From: CBDBCU01 sp965242615
GTDB lineage: Bacteria > Chloroflexota > Dehalococcoidia > Lucifugimonadales > UBA3495
Assembly (NCBI GenBank): GCA_965242615.1
Contig: CBDESR010000005.1
Span: 992,001 to 1,056,000 of the forward strand
Reading direction: 5' to 3'
Length of the DNA stretch: 64,000 bases
Below, piece after piece: positions 51,447-60,218 of this stretch. Position 1 is the first letter of the stretch. Each line of letters starts with the position of its first letter. The notes under the pieces are model-generated. The model had not been told where the DNA came from, made no database searches, and worked only from the letters and a program-made list of their open reading frames with translations. The position numbers were made by a program, and so were the translations under genes.

Positions 51447-52394
51447 TTACCCCTCAAGCTGCGGCAATCCAGCCTCGGTTCGGGCGTCATTGATGTGTTC
51501 CCGCACCCGCACTTCCAGGGGCGGCAGTTCGTAGCCAAAGTCCGCCAACATTCGGCTGTTGTCCACCCGATAGACGTGGGGGACGGCTTGGTCGCCGGTG
51601 GTGATTTGCGCCGCCGGGATGAACCGCCGCACCAAATCCGCCAGGTCGCCGATGGTCGCCAGATGTCCCCCGGTCAGGTAGACGTTATGCCGCAGACTTT
51701 CGCTCAATACCGCCTGAACGAAAATCTCCGCCGCATCCTCAGCGTGAATCATTGGCGACGCTTCCTCCGGGCGGAAAGGCATATTTACGGGCTGTCCGAT
51801 GGCGGGCAAGGAAATCAGCAGTCCGCCAATCATCCCGGTCATTCCGGTAGTGCGGCCGTGGCCGAATACGGTGCCGATGCGGATGCCGCGCAAATCCAGT
51901 CCGTAGCGTTCCCGGTACTTGGCGGCGGCAAAGTCATTGGCCGCCTTGGTGAATCCGTACACATTGATGGGCGCGGTCAAGTCGTCCTCGGTCAAGGGTC
52001 GCGCGCCAAAGGTTTCCTGCACTCCGTACACGGCGATGGAACTGGCGTACACGACCCGGGCGATGCCGGCCCAGCGGGCCGCCTCGAATACGTTGTTCGT
52101 CCCGAGGATGTTGACCTGCATTCCGAAGTGTGGCCGTTCCTCGGTGTCCGGCGGTAGCAAGGCCGCCATGTGGATGATGCGGCGGACCAGGTGGCAGGCG
52201 CAGGCTTCGAGGAGGTGCGGTAGTTGGGTAATGTCGCCCCGGTAAAAGGGGACTTCAGCCAAATGCCGGTGCAGCGGCAGCTGGGGCCGCGGCGGGGCCA
52301 AGTCAAAGGACGCGACCGACTCCCCCCGTTCCAGTAGCTTGCGGATGATACGGGAACCGATCAGCCCGTTGCCCCCGGTAACTAATACCGTCAT
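51447..52394 (-). CDS. NAD(P)-dependent epimerase/dehydratase
   Basis: 315 residues from ATG 52394 (MTVLVTGGNGLIGSRIIRKL). Extended SDR: TGGNGLIGS cofactor loop (6-14), the catalytic Ser in VYASSIAVYG, YGFTK (Tyr and Lys), then RIGTVFGHGR and a substrate domain ending in YELPPLEVRVREHI. Sugar-nucleotide or steroid-like substrates are both possible. Convergent with the queA stub; rsmG lies upstream on the same strand. Confidence 0.9.
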   Translation of the reverse strand: MTVLVTGGNGLIGSRIIRKLLERGESVASFDLAPPRPQLPLHRHLAEVPFYRGDITQLPHLLEACACHLVRRIIHMAALLPPDTEERPHFGMQVNILGTNNVFEAARWAGIARVVYASSIAVYGVQETFGARPLTEDDLTAPINVYGFTKAANDFAAAKYRERYGLDLRGIRIGTVFGHGRTTGMTGMIGGLLISLPAIGQPVNMPFRPEEASPMIHAEDAAEIFVQAVLSESLRHNVYLTGGHLATIGDLADLVRRFIPAAQITTGDQAVPHVYRVDNSRMLADFGYELPPLEVRVREHINDARTEAGLPQLEG

Positions 52395-52448
52395 AAAAAA
52401 CCTCTCTGAATGGTCTAATCGGGAATTAAAGGCAGCCTGTGGCAACGC

Positions 52449-53198
52449 CTAACTTCCGGTTGCCCCCAAAGGCTGCTTGCCCGGCATTCCCGGCCGGCGG
52501 GGATAGCGGCCGGGCGTGGGCTTATCCTTTGCCGCCATTACTATTATGCGGTCATCGGTCAAGCCCGGCAGCCTTACCGGATAAACCGGCAGGAGCCGCC
52601 CGCCGAGGGTTTGCAGGGCGGCTTGGGCCGCGGCTAGTTCCGGGTCGCTGCCGCCGTGTTTCCACGCCGCCACTAACCCGCCGCGCCGAGTAAAAGGCAG
52701 GGTATATTCCAGCAGGGTCGCCATTTTCGCCACGCCCCGGGCCAGGGTCAAGTCAAAGGTCGCGCGCAGTTCCGGCCGGTGGGCCAATTCCTCGGCCCGT
52801 CCCCAATGCACCGCTACGCCGGTCAAGGCCAAGGTGTCCACCAAATGCCGCAGGAAGTCGGCTTTTTTGCCGGTAGCCTCGACCAAATCCAGTTGCAGGC
52901 CGGGGAAAGCCAGTTTCAGCGGCAAGCCGGGAAAGCCGGCCCCGGCACCCACATCCACCATCCTTAATCCCGGCCGCGTCAAGGCCGCCGGGCCGCCCAA
53001 GGCGGCAACTAAAGTCAAGGAATCGAGAAAGTGCTTGACCTGCACGGCGTCATAGTCAATAACCGAAGTCAGGTTCACCCGTTCATTGGCCGCCGCCAGT
53101 TCCCGGTAATAAACCGCAAACTGCTCCTGCTGCCCGGCGTCCAGTTCAATCCCCAGTTCCGCCGCTCCCTGGGTCAGCAGCGTCATTCCTGCGGTCAT
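52449..53198 (-). CDS. rsmG: 16S rRNA (guanine527-N7)-methyltransferase RsmG
   Basis: 249 residues (ATG 53198; 53186 possible). RsmG features: NLTSVIDYDAVQVKHFLDSL, VDVGAGAGFPGLPLKLAFPG (AdoMet loop), LVEATGKKADFLRHL and the late KPTPGRYPRRPGMPGKQPLG, the conserved P-x-K-P-x-Y/RYPRRxGxPxKxPL end. It methylates G527 of 16S rRNA; loss confers low streptomycin resistance in other bacteria. Confidence 0.94.
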   Translation of the reverse strand: MTAGMTLLTQGAAELGIELDAGQQEQFAVYYRELAAANERVNLTSVIDYDAVQVKHFLDSLTLVAALGGPAALTRPGLRMVDVGAGAGFPGLPLKLAFPGLQLDLVEATGKKADFLRHLVDTLALTGVAVHWGRAEELAHRPELRATFDLTLARGVAKMATLLEYTLPFTRRGGLVAAWKHGGSDPELAAAQAALQTLGGRLLPVYPVRLPGLTDDRIIVMAAKDKPTPGRYPRRPGMPGKQPLGATGS

Positions 53199-53357
53199 CT
53201 TGTGCCATCCCTTTGCCAAGTTTCGAGAGGTAGTATAGCCGCCCGGAGGGTTAAAAGGGTAGTTTATTCCGGCAACTGAGGGCGGCCCGCCCTAGCCCGC
53301 CCCGATAAAACGGTGTATAATCTGCCCCAAAACCCGGGAAATCTGTAAGGTTTAGCT

Positions 53358-53738
53358 ATGGGACGCATCCGAACCGAACCCCTCCAGACTGAGGAGGAAT
53401 ACCGCCAAGCATTGGCCCGCTTCTGGGAAATTTTCGGCATTGGCCCTGACTCCCCGGACTACGCCGAACACGAACTCCTGTCCGACCTTATTGAGGCTTA
53501 CGAGGACATTCACTATCCGATGTCCGATCCGCCCCCGCTTGGCGCGCTGGAGTTCTGGATTGACCAGATGCGCTTGACCCCGGATGACTTGGCGCCTTGC
53601 TTGGGCGGCCGGGAACTGACCGCCGTCGTCCTCGCCGGTCAGCAGGCAATCACCCCGGCTATGGCCCAAGCCCTCTATGAACGCCTGGACATCGACCTCC
53701 GGGAACTGGTGCCGGAGGAAACACCGGCCGCTGTCTGA
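53358..53738 (+). CDS. HigA-like antitoxin of the COG5499 type, no toxin partner seen
   Basis: 126 residues: RIRTEPLQTEEEYRQALARF, an acidic middle (PDYAEHELLSDLIEAYEDIH YP here split around HYP), then a helix-turn-helix (MRLTPDDLAPCLGGRELTAV) and AITPAMAQALYERLDIDLRE. This is the COG5499 antitoxin pattern. These normally follow a HigB toxin, but upstream is the divergent rsmG, so the gene is an orphan here. Downstream ORFs do not look like HigB. Confidence 0.8.
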   Translation: MGRIRTEPLQTEEEYRQALARFWEIFGIGPDSPDYAEHELLSDLIEAYEDIHYPMSDPPPLGALEFWIDQMRLTPDDLAPCLGGRELTAVVLAGQQAITPAMAQALYERLDIDLRELVPEETPAAV

Positions 53739-53791
53739 AGTCGGTACGCCCCTTGCCGCCCACCGCAACCCCGTGCTATCCTTGCTGCCTG

Positions 53792-54166
53792 ATGCTGATT
53801 TACCGCGAACCCTTGCCGGAGGATTGCCCGCCGGAGACTGCTGAGGAAATTGCCGGCCCCCGCATTGTCTATCGGCGGGTGCGGAATAACCCGCCTACTG
53901 ATGATGATTTCCGGTCGCAAAGGGCGGAAAATCCGAGCAAGAAATTTAATCTTTCCGAATGTCAGGCGCGGGGAGTGTCGGTATTTGTCGAGCGGGAGGA
54001 TTTAGAGGAACTGCTAAAGCGGCCGAACTTCCGGGGAGGTCAAATCGCTCAAGTTACGCTGGATAACGGCGCCGGCTACATCGAGCATACCTCCCGCCGC
54101 AACTCCCATCATACCTGGTGGCCGCTGGCCGCTTACAACATTCTAGCCGTATGTCAGGTGACTTGA
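53792..54166 (+). CDS. Hypothetical protein, first of a coupled pair
   Basis: 124 residues from ATG 53792: acidic N-terminus (REPLPEDCPPETAEEIAGPR), RNNPPTDDDFRSQRAENPSK, then NLSECQARGVSVFVEREDLE and a C-terminal AQVTLDNGAGYIEHTSRRNS followed by HHTWWPLAAY. Stop and start of the next gene overlap (TGATGA). The His-rich end is a notable feature. I do not recognise the family. It could be a small enzyme or immunity-type protein. Confidence 0.65.
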   Translation: MLIYREPLPEDCPPETAEEIAGPRIVYRRVRNNPPTDDDFRSQRAENPSKKFNLSECQARGVSVFVEREDLEELLKRPNFRGGQIAQVTLDNGAGYIEHTSRRNSHHTWWPLAAYNILAVCQVT

Positions 54167-54564
54167 TGATCGGAATCACCCCTACCGCCATCCTCGACTA
54201 CTACGATGGCGTGCAAATCTTTTCCGCCAAAGACGTTGCCGGCAGCGACTATGTGGGCGTCTTTGTCGGTATTGTGGATAAGACGGACCGCTATCTGGTA
54301 ACAGCCGCCCGCCCGGAACGGCTGCGCCAGTTCCTCGACGGCAAACTGGACTTGTTGACCCTGCTGCTGGAGTCCCCCGGCGGCGAATGGTACTTGACCG
54401 ACGACGATGGGGAAGCCGGCGCCCTTATCCTCCAGCCGCAAAGCGGCCCGCTGACCGACCACGATGAATTCCTGCCGCTCCCGGATTTGTTCCTGCCCGG
54501 CGGCCCCTATGAAACCCTGACCGACCAGCCGGAGCAAGAGCCAGCCGCTGTCTCCCCGGCATAA
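54166..54564 (+). CDS. Hypothetical protein (DUF6575-like), second of a coupled pair
   Basis: 132 residues from ATG 54166: TAILDYYDGVQIFSAKDVAG, DYVGVFVGIVDKTDRYLVTA, then PERLRQFLDGKLDLLTLLLE and GEWYLTDDDGE. The pattern of a sensed strand pair followed by a short helix resembles small proteins annotated DUF6575, found next to unknown or toxin-like genes. ATG 54151 is an alternative start. Function unknown. Confidence 0.65.
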   Translation: MIGITPTAILDYYDGVQIFSAKDVAGSDYVGVFVGIVDKTDRYLVTAARPERLRQFLDGKLDLLTLLLESPGGEWYLTDDDGEAGALILQPQSGPLTDHDEFLPLPDLFLPGGPYETLTDQPEQEPAAVSPA

Positions 54565-54674
54565 AACCCCCAACCGGTCAATTGACAGACCAGCCAGCCC
54601 CCTTTACAATAACCGCCGGCTCCTTTTGCAATTAGCCAATTAACCAACCAGTCAACCAGTTGAGAGGAAACAAT

Positions 54675-54914
54675 ATGGCAACCAAAGCGTACCTTTTGGT
54701 GGAAACCTCGGTCGGCAAGACCCGGGAAGTGGCATCGAAGCTCGGCAATCTCGAGGGCGTCGCCTCCGTGGATGTGGTCACCGGCCAGTTTGACATCATC
54801 GCCGTCATCAGCGCCGACGACCTGACCGCCGTCGGGGCCATGGTCACCGAAAAGATTCACACCATCTCCGGCATCGTCCGCACCCAATCCTGCGTGGCCG
54901 TGGGGGCTATCTAG
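54675..54914 (+). CDS. Stand-alone Lrp/AsnC ligand-binding (RAM) domain protein
   Basis: 79 residues forming a single RAM/AsnC_trans_reg domain: AYLLVETSVGKTREVASKLG, VASVDVVTGQFDIIAVISAD, then VTEKIHTISGIVRTQSCVAV. It lacks the DNA-binding HTH of Lrp. SARD-type proteins of this kind bind amino acids or modulate other regulators. A GAGAGGAAACA site precedes the ATG. Confidence 0.92.
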   Translation: MATKAYLLVETSVGKTREVASKLGNLEGVASVDVVTGQFDIIAVISADDLTAVGAMVTEKIHTISGIVRTQSCVAVGAI

Positions 54915-54990
54915 CCGCCGCGCCGCCAAAGCAACCGCCGCCAGAGCCGGGTTCAGCAACTAATCCTCAAATCAGTGGGGAGGGTTTTCC

Positions 54991-56166
54991 GTGGATTTCA
55001 ACTTCACCGCCGCCGATGATGCCTTTCGCCAGCAGCTGCGCGATTTCGTGCAGCAGGAACTGCCCCCGGATTGGGAGGGCGGCGGACGCTGGCCGGAGGA
55101 ATGGAACTGGGAGCTGACCCGGAATCTGCGCCGCAAAATGGCGGAACGCGGCTGGCTGACCATGCACTGGCCCGAGGAGTACGGCGGCCAGAATGCCTCT
55201 CCGGTCCGTTCCGCCATCTACAACGAGGAACTGGCTTATATGCGCGCCCCCGGCCGCGACATTTTCGGCGTCCGGATGCTCGGCCCCACCCTGATGATTC
55301 ACGGCTCCGCGGAGCAGAAACAGACCCATCTGCCGCCGGTAGCCCGCGGCGAAGTCCAGTGGTGTCAGGGCTACAGCGAACCGGAATCCGGCTCCGACCT
55401 GGCATCGTTAAGCACCCGGGCCGTCCGGGATGATGACGAATATGTCATCAACGGCTCCAAAATCTGGACTACGCTGGGACATCGGGCGGACTGGATTATG
55501 CTCCTCGCCCGCACCGACCCGGACGCCCCCAAACACCGCGGCATCAGTTTCATCCTCGTCGATATGAAAACCCCCGGCATCCAGGTGCGGCCCATCGTCA
55601 ATATGGCCGGCGGCCATGAGTTCAACGAAATTGTCTTTGACAATGTGCGCGTCCCTGTCGCCAATGTGGTCGGCGAGGAAAACCGGGGCTGGTATGTCGC
55701 CGTCACCCTGCTCGATTTTGAGCGGTCGGGCATTGACTATTCGGCGATGGGCCGCCGTCTGCTCGACGAAGTCCGCCGTTACGCCCAGGAAACCAACGCC
55801 AACGGCCGCCCCCTGATGCAAACCCCTTGGGTGCGGAATCTCTTGGCCGACCGCTATATCGAGTGCGAAGTGGCCCGGCTGATGGCTTATAATGTAGCCT
55901 ATATGCAGGGGCAGGGCTTGGTGCCGAACAAAGAGGCGTCAATGAGCAAAGTTTTCGGCAGCGAAACTTTGCAGCGGGTAACCAGCGCCGGTATGGAAGT
56001 TTTGGGCATGTACGGTGTCCTAGACCGCAGCGAAAAGTGGGCGCCGTTGCGCGGCCGCATCCAAGAACACTGGATGACCAGTTTCTCCCACAAAATCGCC
56101 GCCGGCACTTCGGAAGTGCAGCGCAACATCATCGCCAGCCGGGGGTTGGGACTGCCGCGAGGGTAG
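54991..56166 (+). CDS. Acyl-CoA dehydrogenase
   Basis: 391 residues from GTG 54991 after GGGGAGGG. Domain order is standard: an N-terminal helix (DFNFTAADDAFRQQLRDFVQ), the beta domain with QGYSEPESGSDLASLSTRAV and NGSKIWTTLGHRADW, and a C-terminal FAD part ending GTSEVQRNIIASRGLGLPRG. It oxidises an acyl-CoA thioester with FAD and passes electrons to ETF. Chain-length specificity unknown. Confidence 0.94.
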   Translation: MDFNFTAADDAFRQQLRDFVQQELPPDWEGGGRWPEEWNWELTRNLRRKMAERGWLTMHWPEEYGGQNASPVRSAIYNEELAYMRAPGRDIFGVRMLGPTLMIHGSAEQKQTHLPPVARGEVQWCQGYSEPESGSDLASLSTRAVRDDDEYVINGSKIWTTLGHRADWIMLLARTDPDAPKHRGISFILVDMKTPGIQVRPIVNMAGGHEFNEIVFDNVRVPVANVVGEENRGWYVAVTLLDFERSGIDYSAMGRRLLDEVRRYAQETNANGRPLMQTPWVRNLLADRYIECEVARLMAYNVAYMQGQGLVPNKEASMSKVFGSETLQRVTSAGMEVLGMYGVLDRSEKWAPLRGRIQEHWMTSFSHKIAAGTSEVQRNIIASRGLGLPRG

Positions 56167-56184
56167 GGATTATGGGGGAAGTTT

Positions 56185-56424
56185 GGGTTCTGTCGCATTT
56201 TCTGGATAGTTCTACCTCACCGCCTAGAGGCCACTATGCGCTGGCACACTGCGCTGGCAAAGCATCGGCGGGAGTACCGCTCCCCATCTGCCTTGATATA
56301 GACCAGCATCTGGGCCAGAAAATCTTTGCCACAACAGTGACACTTGATCGGCCGATCAAGTGGTTTCCTGTCCGAAAAGTTTCAGTACTTCATCACTAAC
56401 TACCCAGCAAATGCGACAGAACCC
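56185..56424. mobile_element. 240-bp element with perfect 16-bp terminal inverted repeats
   Basis: GGGTTCTGTCGCATTT (56185-56200) and its exact inverse AAATGCGACAGAACCC (56409-56424) bound 240 bases. The ends resemble IS6-family ends. No target duplication is seen. Inside is one open minus-strand frame with a CxxC motif (56217-56381). The rest of 56167-56513 holds nothing else I can name. Confidence 0.75.
56217..56381 (-). pseudogene. Cys-rich ORF remnant inside IS6-like element
   Basis: An open frame of 55 codons without a clear start: RPIKCHCCGKDFLAQMLVYI, then ERYSRRCFASAVCQ. The CxxC and C-x4-C spacing suggests a zinc finger, possibly the N-terminal zinc part left from an internally deleted IS6-type transposase. 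Confidence 0.4.
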
Positions 56425-56513
56425 CGGTGTTGTCAGCAGTGGAATGACACTGGTAAGCCATCAGTTATCCAGGAGAAAGCAAATAGCGCGGGCCCCATCA
56501 GTAGCCGACCGGG

Positions 56514-57131
56514 CTATTCCAGCCGGTAAATCCCATTCTCCAGAATATACTGCTCGACCGGTTCCGGGGTATGGTAGCGGAAGGATTGGCCGGCGGCGGC
56601 GCGGCGGCGGATGGCCGTGGCGCTGAAATCAACGCCCGGCATCGGCAAGGCGGTTAGGCGGTGGGCATAGTCCGGGTAACGGGTTTTGACTTCGTTGATG
56701 ATGGCATCCAGTTCCCCATCCCGGTAGCCGGGGCGGCGGACTACGACTAGATTTGCCAGTTGCAAAATCCTTTCCGGTTCCTTCCACCGGTGAAAGCTCG
56801 CCAGAGCGTCCCCGCCCAGGATGAAATAGAGTTCGGCGGGTTGCCCCAATTCGGGGGGCAAGTCGGTCAGCGTGTCCACTGTGTAGCTGTGGCCGGGGCG
56901 GTCAATTTCGGTACGCAACACCTGAAAGTGGGGGTTAGACTCCGTAGCCAACTGCGCCATCCGCCAGCGGTGTTCGGCGGCGGTCAAGGGTTGACCCGCC
57001 TTTAGCCAAGGTTGACCCGCCGGAATGAACAGCACCTGGTCCAATGCCAGGCTGAGCCGGCTTTCCTCGGCAATGAGCAGGTGGCCCAGATGCACCGGGT
57101 CGAAAGTGCCGCCGAGGATGCCTACCCGCAT
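56514..57131 (-). CDS. nadD: Nicotinate-nucleotide adenylyltransferase
   Basis: 205 residues from ATG 57131: GILGGTFDPVHLGHLLIAEE (GGTFDPxHxGH nucleotidyltransferase loop), RPGHSYTVDTL, LYFILGGDALASFHRWKEPE and the C-terminal SATAIRRRAAAGQSFRYHTP (ISSTxxR-like) motif. It makes nicotinate adenine dinucleotide in NAD synthesis. 1 base after obgE, same strand; nadD next to obgE is common. Confidence 0.95.
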   Translation of the reverse strand: MRVGILGGTFDPVHLGHLLIAEESRLSLALDQVLFIPAGQPWLKAGQPLTAAEHRWRMAQLATESNPHFQVLRTEIDRPGHSYTVDTLTDLPPELGQPAELYFILGGDALASFHRWKEPERILQLANLVVVRRPGYRDGELDAIINEVKTRYPDYAHRLTALPMPGVDFSATAIRRRAAAGQSFRYHTPEPVEQYILENGIYRLE

Positions 57132-57132
57132 C

Positions 57133-58443
57133 CTAGAACCACTCCATTTCAGCGCGGCCGATGCGGATGGTATCACCGGGTTCAATGCCGGCTTCCTCGA
57201 GCCGGCGGGCAATACCCAACCGGGTCATTTCCCGCCAGAGTTGCAGCAGCACCCGGTAATCCCGGGTATCGGCCAATGCGCTTAACCGCTCCAACTGCTC
57301 GGAGTGGATGATATAAACGCCCTTTTCCTTGCGGAAAGTATTGGGCCCGGCAACAGAGCGGCGGCGGTTAGGCGCGCTGGGGGCTACCGGTTCACCGGCA
57401 GACGCCAGTTCATCTTTAGGCAAGGATTCCAGGGTTTCAACGACTTGGCCCAACAGCGGCTCAATGCCCTCGCCGCTGACCGCCGATATAAAGAACACCG
57501 GCGGCGGCCCGGACTGAAAAGCCGGCAATGAGGATTCAGCGGCCGCTTGGCGCAAGGATTGTTCAATGTCCGCGCGCCGTTCCTGCACCTCGGTAACATC
57601 CAGTTTGTTAACCACAATAAACTGCGGCTTGTGGGCCAAAGCCGGGTTGAACTCCTGCAACTCCCGGTTAATCATGTGAAAGTCGGCGGCGATGTTGTCC
57701 GACAAGCCATCGAGGATATGCAGATACAGGCGGGCGCGCTCGGCATGGCGCAGGAACTGGTCGCCCAAGCCAACGCCTTCGTGCGCCCCTTCCAGCAAGC
57801 CGGGAACTTCCATCATCACAAAATCCTGCCCCCGGTTGTTGACTACCCCCAACACCGGCTCCACAGTGGTAAAGGGGTAATCGGCAATGCGGGGTTTGGC
57901 CGCCGAGCAACGGGAAATCAGCGTCGATTTGCCGGCGTTGGGACGCGCCAGCAAGCCCACATCAGCCAGCAGTTTCAACTCGAGGAACAGAACGACATAC
58001 TCACCGCGCTCCCCCCTTTGGGAAAGCATCGGTTCCTGATTAGTGGCGGAAACATAGTGGGCATTGCCCCAACCGCCGCGGCCGCCCTGGGCTACCAGAC
58101 GCGGCGTCGGGTCGGTAATGTCGGCCAAAAAGTCCCGCTGGCCGCGGGGCAGCATCCGCCAAACTACGGTGCCGACCGGAACTTTGATAACGGTATCGGT
58201 GCCGTTGGCGCCGCGCTGTCCTTTGCCCTTGCCGTGGCCGCCCCGCTCCACATAAATGGTGCTGTTATATTTCAGGTGCAGCAGGGTATTCAACGACTCA
58301 TCGCCGACCACATAGGCGTGGCCACCGTCCCCGCCATCGCCGCCGTTAGGGCCGCCTTTGGGACGATACTTCTCCCGCAGAAAGCTGACGCAGCCGTTAC
58401 CGCCATCCCCGGCTTTAATGTTTAATCGAACTGTATCAATCAT
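57133..58443 (-). CDS. obgE: Obg-family GTPase
   Basis: 436 residues from ATG 58443 (MIDTVRLNIKAGDGGNGCVS). Three parts: the glycine-rich OBG fold (1-158), the G domain with G1 LLARPNAGKSTLIS, G3 DYPFTTVEPVLGVV and G4 NKLD, and a C-terminal OCT domain (YRVLLQLWREMTRLGIARRL ... AGIEPGDTIRIG). Essential ribosome-assembly GTPase. The region upstream holds a DnaA-box cluster. Confidence 0.96.
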   Translation of the reverse strand: MIDTVRLNIKAGDGGNGCVSFLREKYRPKGGPNGGDGGDGGHAYVVGDESLNTLLHLKYNSTIYVERGGHGKGKGQRGANGTDTVIKVPVGTVVWRMLPRGQRDFLADITDPTPRLVAQGGRGGWGNAHYVSATNQEPMLSQRGERGEYVVLFLELKLLADVGLLARPNAGKSTLISRCSAAKPRIADYPFTTVEPVLGVVNNRGQDFVMMEVPGLLEGAHEGVGLGDQFLRHAERARLYLHILDGLSDNIAADFHMINRELQEFNPALAHKPQFIVVNKLDVTEVQERRADIEQSLRQAAAESSLPAFQSGPPPVFFISAVSGEGIEPLLGQVVETLESLPKDELASAGEPVAPSAPNRRRSVAGPNTFRKEKGVYIIHSEQLERLSALADTRDYRVLLQLWREMTRLGIARRLEEAGIEPGDTIRIGRAEMEWF

Positions 58444-58565
58444 CGATAAATCAGCGAAAAGAGTAACCGTAATAAGCCGGTTGACAGCGGGAATAACCCC
58501 TATCCGGCCTAGCCGGTTTTCCGGTTGATATTCTCCATTGTAACACGGATGGGCAAGGGTTGGCG

Positions 58566-58707
58566 CGTGGATAAGTCGATGGGCATTGTGGATAACTTTT
58601 TCCGGCCGGAAAAATCGCAGCGGCCATCCCGGAGGGATGCACAATTGAGGTTGGAATTATCCACTGAATAGAACGGGTTATCCACGAAAATAACGGACTT
58701 ATCCACG
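58566..58707. promoter_or_regulatory. Cluster of five DnaA boxes
   Basis: TTATCCAC-type 9-mers at 58566-58574 (rev, CGTGGATAA), 58587-58595 (rev, TGTGGATAA, a perfect TTATCCACA), 58657-58665 (TTATCCACT), 58678-58686 (TTATCCACG) and 58699-58707 (TTATCCACG), with AT-rich spacers. Two face one way and three the other. An origin-like or DnaA-titration/regulatory site upstream of obgE. Confidence 0.7.
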
Positions 58708-58728
58708 GTTTTATGTTATTTTCAGCCG

Positions 58729-59187
58729 TCAGCTGCGCAATGCCGCCGGGGTTAGCAGTTCCCGCTCCAGGGCTTGGCGCACCGGGCGCAGGTAGGGACG
58801 GGCCGCTTTCAGCGTGTTCGGCAATTCGGCCAACTTAACCCAGCGGCACTGGTCGATGCCCTCGGTTAGGTCGGGCTGCAAGGGGTCGGCCAAGTCGCCG
58901 CCATAGTCCAGTATAAACCACTGCACCGTCTTGTTCACCGGGCCGATGGCGTAGTAGGAAATGTAAGTGGAGCGGGTCAGGGCCGCGCGGATTTTCAGCA
59001 GCCGGGGCGGCAAGCCGGTCTCCTCGGAAATCTCCCGCAAAGCGCACTGTTCATAAGGTTCGCCGGGATAGTCCAGCTTGCCCTTGGGCAAATCCCAAAG
59101 GCGATGCTTGCGGATGAGCAGAGCATGGCCGCCGCAGAGAACAACGCCCCCGGCGGCGTACATCTGGGGCAGCTCATCCCTATTCAT
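58729..59187 (-). CDS. NUDIX hydrolase
   Basis: 152 residues. The Nudix box is seen as GKLDYPGEPYEQCALREISEETGL in order: GKLDYPGEP, then ALREISEETG, with the catalytic glutamates in REISEE. It cleaves a nucleoside diphosphate linked to X. It overlaps the downstream end of the ppk2 gene's reading frame by 8 bases, i.e. its start sits within the ppk2 stop region, so coupled expression is likely. Confidence 0.92.
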   Translation of the reverse strand: MNRDELPQMYAAGGVVLCGGHALLIRKHRLWDLPKGKLDYPGEPYEQCALREISEETGLPPRLLKIRAALTRSTYISYYAIGPVNKTVQWFILDYGGDLADPLQPDLTEGIDQCRWVKLAELPNTLKAARPYLRPVRQALERELLTPAALRS

Positions 59188-60064
59188 GAATGAGAATCCG
59201 GTCCAAAATAGCCACTTGCTCCCGGTTCAGTCCGCTGAACAGCACCCCATCCACAATCATATCCGTTACCACTTCCGGGATCGGTTCGGCGGCCCCGTAG
59301 ATATATTCCGGCCGCAAATCCTTGCCGGCATACTCGAATCTGGTCAGGATGTAGTGGATGACATTCAGCCGGGCCTGCTGCTTATTGTCCGAGTCGATGA
59401 TAACCCAGGGGGCGTAGTCGGTAGAGGTAACGGCGAACATCCGCTCCTTGAAGTAGGTCAAAAGCTGCCACCGTTCCGCTACCTTGCGGTCATTAGCCGA
59501 GTATTTCCAGTATTGCAGGTCGCTGTCCTGCCGCATCTTGAACCGCAAATGCTGGGATTCTTGGGACACCGACAAGTAGATTTTCAGCAGGCTCACCCCA
59601 TCGTCCACCAGGTCTTTCTCCCAATCGTTGACCCGGTTCATAAAGTATTGATACTGGCGCAGGGAGCAGTAGCCCATGGCCGGCTGTACCAAGGCCCGGG
59701 AGTACCAAGAGCGGTCAAAGATAGTGATGTTGCCCGGCTCCGGCATCAGCCGGCGGTGATGCCCCAGCCAGTTCCGCATTTCCTGGGCGGTAGGGATGCC
59801 CTGGCTGATGACGCTGACATTGCGGGGGTTCAGGTAGTGGGTAATCGTGGCGGTAGTGCTGCCCTTGCCGGCGGCGTCCCGCCCCTCGAGGACAATGGCA
59901 ATGCGCTGGTCTTGGCCCACTGCCCACTCCTGCAAAGCCAGTAGTTGGCGGCGCAGGATCTGCAACTGCGCCCGGTATGCCAGATACTCGATGCCGCGAA
60001 AGGCGGCCACATCGTGCTTGCCCGGCGTAGTTTCCGGCAGGATAGTATTGTTGTCCATTGCCAT
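59180..60064 (-). CDS. ppk2: Polyphosphate kinase 2 (PPK2) family protein
   Basis: 294 residues. Walker A GRDAAGKGS (about 62-70), a lid and Walker B region TIFDRSWYSRALVQPAMGYC, and YWKYSANDRKVAERW typical of PPK2. It moves phosphate between polyphosphate and nucleotides. Length fits a one-domain enzyme; whether it prefers nucleoside mono- or diphosphates cannot be read here. Upstream of and overlapping the NUDIX gene. Confidence 0.92.
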   Translation of the reverse strand: MAMDNNTILPETTPGKHDVAAFRGIEYLAYRAQLQILRRQLLALQEWAVGQDQRIAIVLEGRDAAGKGSTTATITHYLNPRNVSVISQGIPTAQEMRNWLGHHRRLMPEPGNITIFDRSWYSRALVQPAMGYCSLRQYQYFMNRVNDWEKDLVDDGVSLLKIYLSVSQESQHLRFKMRQDSDLQYWKYSANDRKVAERWQLLTYFKERMFAVTSTDYAPWVIIDSDNKQQARLNVIHYILTRFEYAGKDLRPEYIYGAAEPIPEVVTDMIVDGVLFSGLNREQVAILDRILIHE

Positions 60065-60218
60065 TGCGTCAACTCGTCAGCAAAAGACCGGCCGGCCCAA
60101 AGCCGGCAAGGTAGAGACGCCCAGAACCGTAACGCCGAGCTATGGTAAATAACAACCGCCGCCTTTGTCAATGCCGGCGCCGGTTGAAGTTGCATTAAAG
60201 CAACGGCGGATGGGAAAA

